A program made the position numbers and the translations under genes. Of a stretch of DNA of 64,000 nucleotides, positions 62,628 to 64,000 are shown in pieces. The DNA lies in the NCBI RefSeq assembly GCF_028553805.1, contig NZ_CP067140.1, positions 2,294,001-2,358,000 of the forward strand. Reading direction: 5' to 3'. The notes beneath the pieces are model-generated. The model saw nothing but the letters and a program-made list of their open reading frames with translations. It did no database searches and was not told where the DNA came from. Source of the stretch: Paracoccus saliphilus. GTDB taxonomy: Bacteria > Pseudomonadota > Alphaproteobacteria > Rhodobacterales > Rhodobacteraceae. Position 1 is the stretch's first letter. Each line of letters starts with the position of its first letter.

Positions 62628-63992
62628 TCAGCGGGCCGCTGAGGAGCCCGCGCCTGTTGCGATTTGCAACGCCGCCCATTCCTTGGCCGCGTCATTGCGT
62701 GCCGAGGCCGCCGCGAGCCGCGCAGAGGCCCGTGAACGATCGGCTTCCAGCAGGTCGACAAGTTCCAGCGCACCGGCTTCGAAATTTTCATAGGCCAGGT
62801 CATAAGCCCGATCATAGCTGTTTGCCGCTTGCTCCAGCGTTCCCGCTCGCTGCCGGTAACGGCGCAGGTTCGACTGGGCGGTTTGGACGTCCTCGACTGC
62901 GGCTGCGACCGAAGATTTCCATGCAATCTCTGCCTGTCGCGCCTCGGAAACCTTGCGCGACCGGGCGGCCTGTAACGCGCCCTGGTTGAAGACCGGTAAA
63001 GACAGGCCCGGACCAAAGCCCCAGGTCGTATCACCACCCCGGTCCGTCACCGTTCCGGTCAGCGAGATCGAGGGCAAGAGGTCAGCTGTCGCGACGCCCA
63101 CTGCCGCAAGCGCGGCAGCGTAATCGCTCTGTGCTGAACGGATATCGGGACGGCTCCGCAGCAGGTCTGCGGGCACTCCGGTTCCCGGCCCGGGCGGTGT
63201 CCGCAACTGAGCCGAACCGCGTTGCATCTGCTGCATCAGCGGTTGTGCCTGCAGGTTCAATAGCGTGGAGAGGCGATAGACCTGCGCATTGAACTGCGCC
63301 TCGTAATTTGGCAGATCGGCACGGGCGGTTTGCAGCAGCGCCTCCGTCTGGGCCGTATCGTACTCGGTCGCAAGGCCCAGCGATTCCATGTTGCGTGTCA
63401 CTTCCAGCGTAGCTTCACGGGCTTCTATGGTGTCTCGCGTCAATGCCAGCGCCTGCTGATAAAAACGTGCATCCGCATAGGCCGAGATCACCTCGGCCAG
63501 CCATGCCAACCGGGTTGTCTGTGCCTCCGCCTCGGCGGACCGGTAGCTGGCAGTCGCACCTTCGCGCGCACGACGCGCGCCTCCGAACAAATCGAAAACG
63601 AAGCTGGCCGAGAGATTTGCAGTGTTGGCGGTGTTGGCCACAATGCCGTCCCCGCCGGACCGCTCACGCCCCGCGCTGCTCGAGCCGCTGACTTGCGAAC
63701 CCAAGACGCCCGCCGCTCGCATATCGGCCGCAGCCGCCCGGATCCGCTCATTCGCGGCCATGATATCGAAGCTCTGCCCCATTCCAGATTGGACCAGCCG
63801 GTTCAATGTCGTATCGTCATAGCCTGACCAAAAGGCAGTCTCGGTGCCGCTGGCGGCACCCTCACCTTCCTCGAACTCTGCTTGAACGCTGGGTGTCGGG
63901 ATATCTGCCGGGTCCGGTCCAACCGCCGTACAGGCCGTCAGCGTCAGCATCGACACAAAGATTGTCTGGCGCACGAAAACATTGGAGGTCAC
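62628..63992 (-). CDS. RND efflux outer-membrane lipoprotein (NodT/OprM family)
   Basis: A 454-residue TolC-like outer-membrane factor. The signal peptide ends with lipobox LTAC, followed by GPDPADIPTPSVQAEF. Two structural repeats are visible with long helices: LVQSGMGQSFDIMAANERIRA, then the NodT-type middle VPADLLRSRPDIRSAQSDYAA, FGPGLSLPVFNQGALQAAR and YENFEAGALELVDLLEADRS (each quoted in part). The frame opens with GTG at 63992, 9 bases from the window end; a start further upstream cannot be excluded. It is probably the last gene of an RND pump operon lying outside the window. Confidence 0.88.
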   Translation of the reverse strand: MTSNVFVRQTIFVSMLTLTACTAVGPDPADIPTPSVQAEFEEGEGAASGTETAFWSGYDDTTLNRLVQSGMGQSFDIMAANERIRAAAADMRAAGVLGSQVSGSSSAGRERSGGDGIVANTANTANLSASFVFDLFGGARRAREGATASYRSAEAEAQTTRLAWLAEVISAYADARFYQQALALTRDTIEAREATLEVTRNMESLGLATEYDTAQTEALLQTARADLPNYEAQFNAQVYRLSTLLNLQAQPLMQQMQRGSAQLRTPPGPGTGVPADLLRSRPDIRSAQSDYAAALAAVGVATADLLPSISLTGTVTDRGGDTTWGFGPGLSLPVFNQGALQAARSRKVSEARQAEIAWKSSVAAAVEDVQTAQSNLRRYRQRAGTLEQAANSYDRAYDLAYENFEAGALELVDLLEADRSRASARLAAASARNDAAKEWAALQIATGAGSSAAR

Positions 63993-64000
63993 GAAGTCTT

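Noticed and set aside
1..64000. CRISPR arrays, tRNA or rRNA genes, phage genes
   Set aside because: No spaced direct-repeat array, cloverleaf-like sequence, rRNA-like stretch or phage structural gene was recognised by eye. A covariance-model search would be the decisive test for small RNAs.

Overview
This GC-rich window reads as an alphaproteobacterial chromosome or large replicon, most likely Rhodobacteraceae (Paracoccus/roseobacter-like). That placement is an inference from the gene content, from the dense same-strand catabolic operons, and from an intergenic repeat (hairpin, then GGATATTTGRATGAAGAAGAA) that I associate with this family. No rRNA, tRNA, CRISPR array or phage region was recognised. 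The window is almost entirely accessory catabolism and uptake, arranged as self-contained modules, each with its own regulator and transporter.

Layout. (1) 1-11957, minus strand: one long myo-inositol operon. In transcription order it holds a sugar-binding protein, CUT2-type permease, ATPase, a second paralogous binding protein, an IolH-like protein, iolG, an IolI-like isomerase, an iolC-DUF2090 fusion, iolD, iolE and iolB (cut by the window edge). (2) 12181-14306: two LacI-family regulators with the same unusual recognition helix. (3) 14412-18546, plus strand: a second inositol-like operon (IolG-like, IolE-like and two more Gfo/Idh/MocA dehydrogenases). Two 16-bp perfect palindromes of the same consensus, TGARGWAATTWCYTCA, lie in front of the two operons and are probable LacI operators.

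(4) 18779-27457, minus strand: a module of unknown substrate with a DUF1185 protein, a remarkable hydrolase / flavin reductase / Nudix-like fusion, an LLM flavin monooxygenase, an aldehyde dehydrogenase, a BCCT carrier, a succinate-semialdehyde-dehydrogenase-like enzyme and a frameshifted carboxymuconolactone-decarboxylase-family gene. (5) 27538-33202, plus strand: two FCD-type GntR regulators, a DUF1330 protein, a second alpha/beta hydrolase and a TAXI-type TRAP transporter. This probably belongs with module 4.

(6) 33203-34004: decayed DNA with an ABC ATPase relic. (7) 34005-40457, minus: AraC regulator, hyuA, hyuB and an NCS1 permease (hydantoin/oxoproline-type ring hydrolysis). (8) 40688-43853, minus: a DUF4105 gene killed by two in-frame stops, a DUF900 lipoprotein hydrolase and a broken IS3-family transposase. 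(9) 43895-54292, minus, with a divergent AraC gene at 54437: an aromatic pathway with a benzoylformate-decarboxylase-like enzyme, aldehyde dehydrogenase, FAD monooxygenase, hydroxyquinol 1,2-dioxygenase and maleylacetate reductase, fed by a DctPQM TRAP transporter and with an IclR regulator.

(10) 55537-62553: divergent iron-siderophore uptake genes (esterase and TonB receptor on the minus strand; two permeases, ATPase and binding protein on the plus strand). (11) 62628-63992: an outer-membrane efflux lipoprotein, probably the last gene of an RND operon lying beyond the window.

The most notable candidates for something undescribed are the monooxygenase module with its three-domain fusion (module 4) and the compact aryl-glyoxylate-to-hydroxyquinol route (module 9). 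Relics at 18.8-19.4, 33.5-33.8, 40.7-41.7 and 43.0-43.9 kb show that the area has been repeatedly assembled and eroded.
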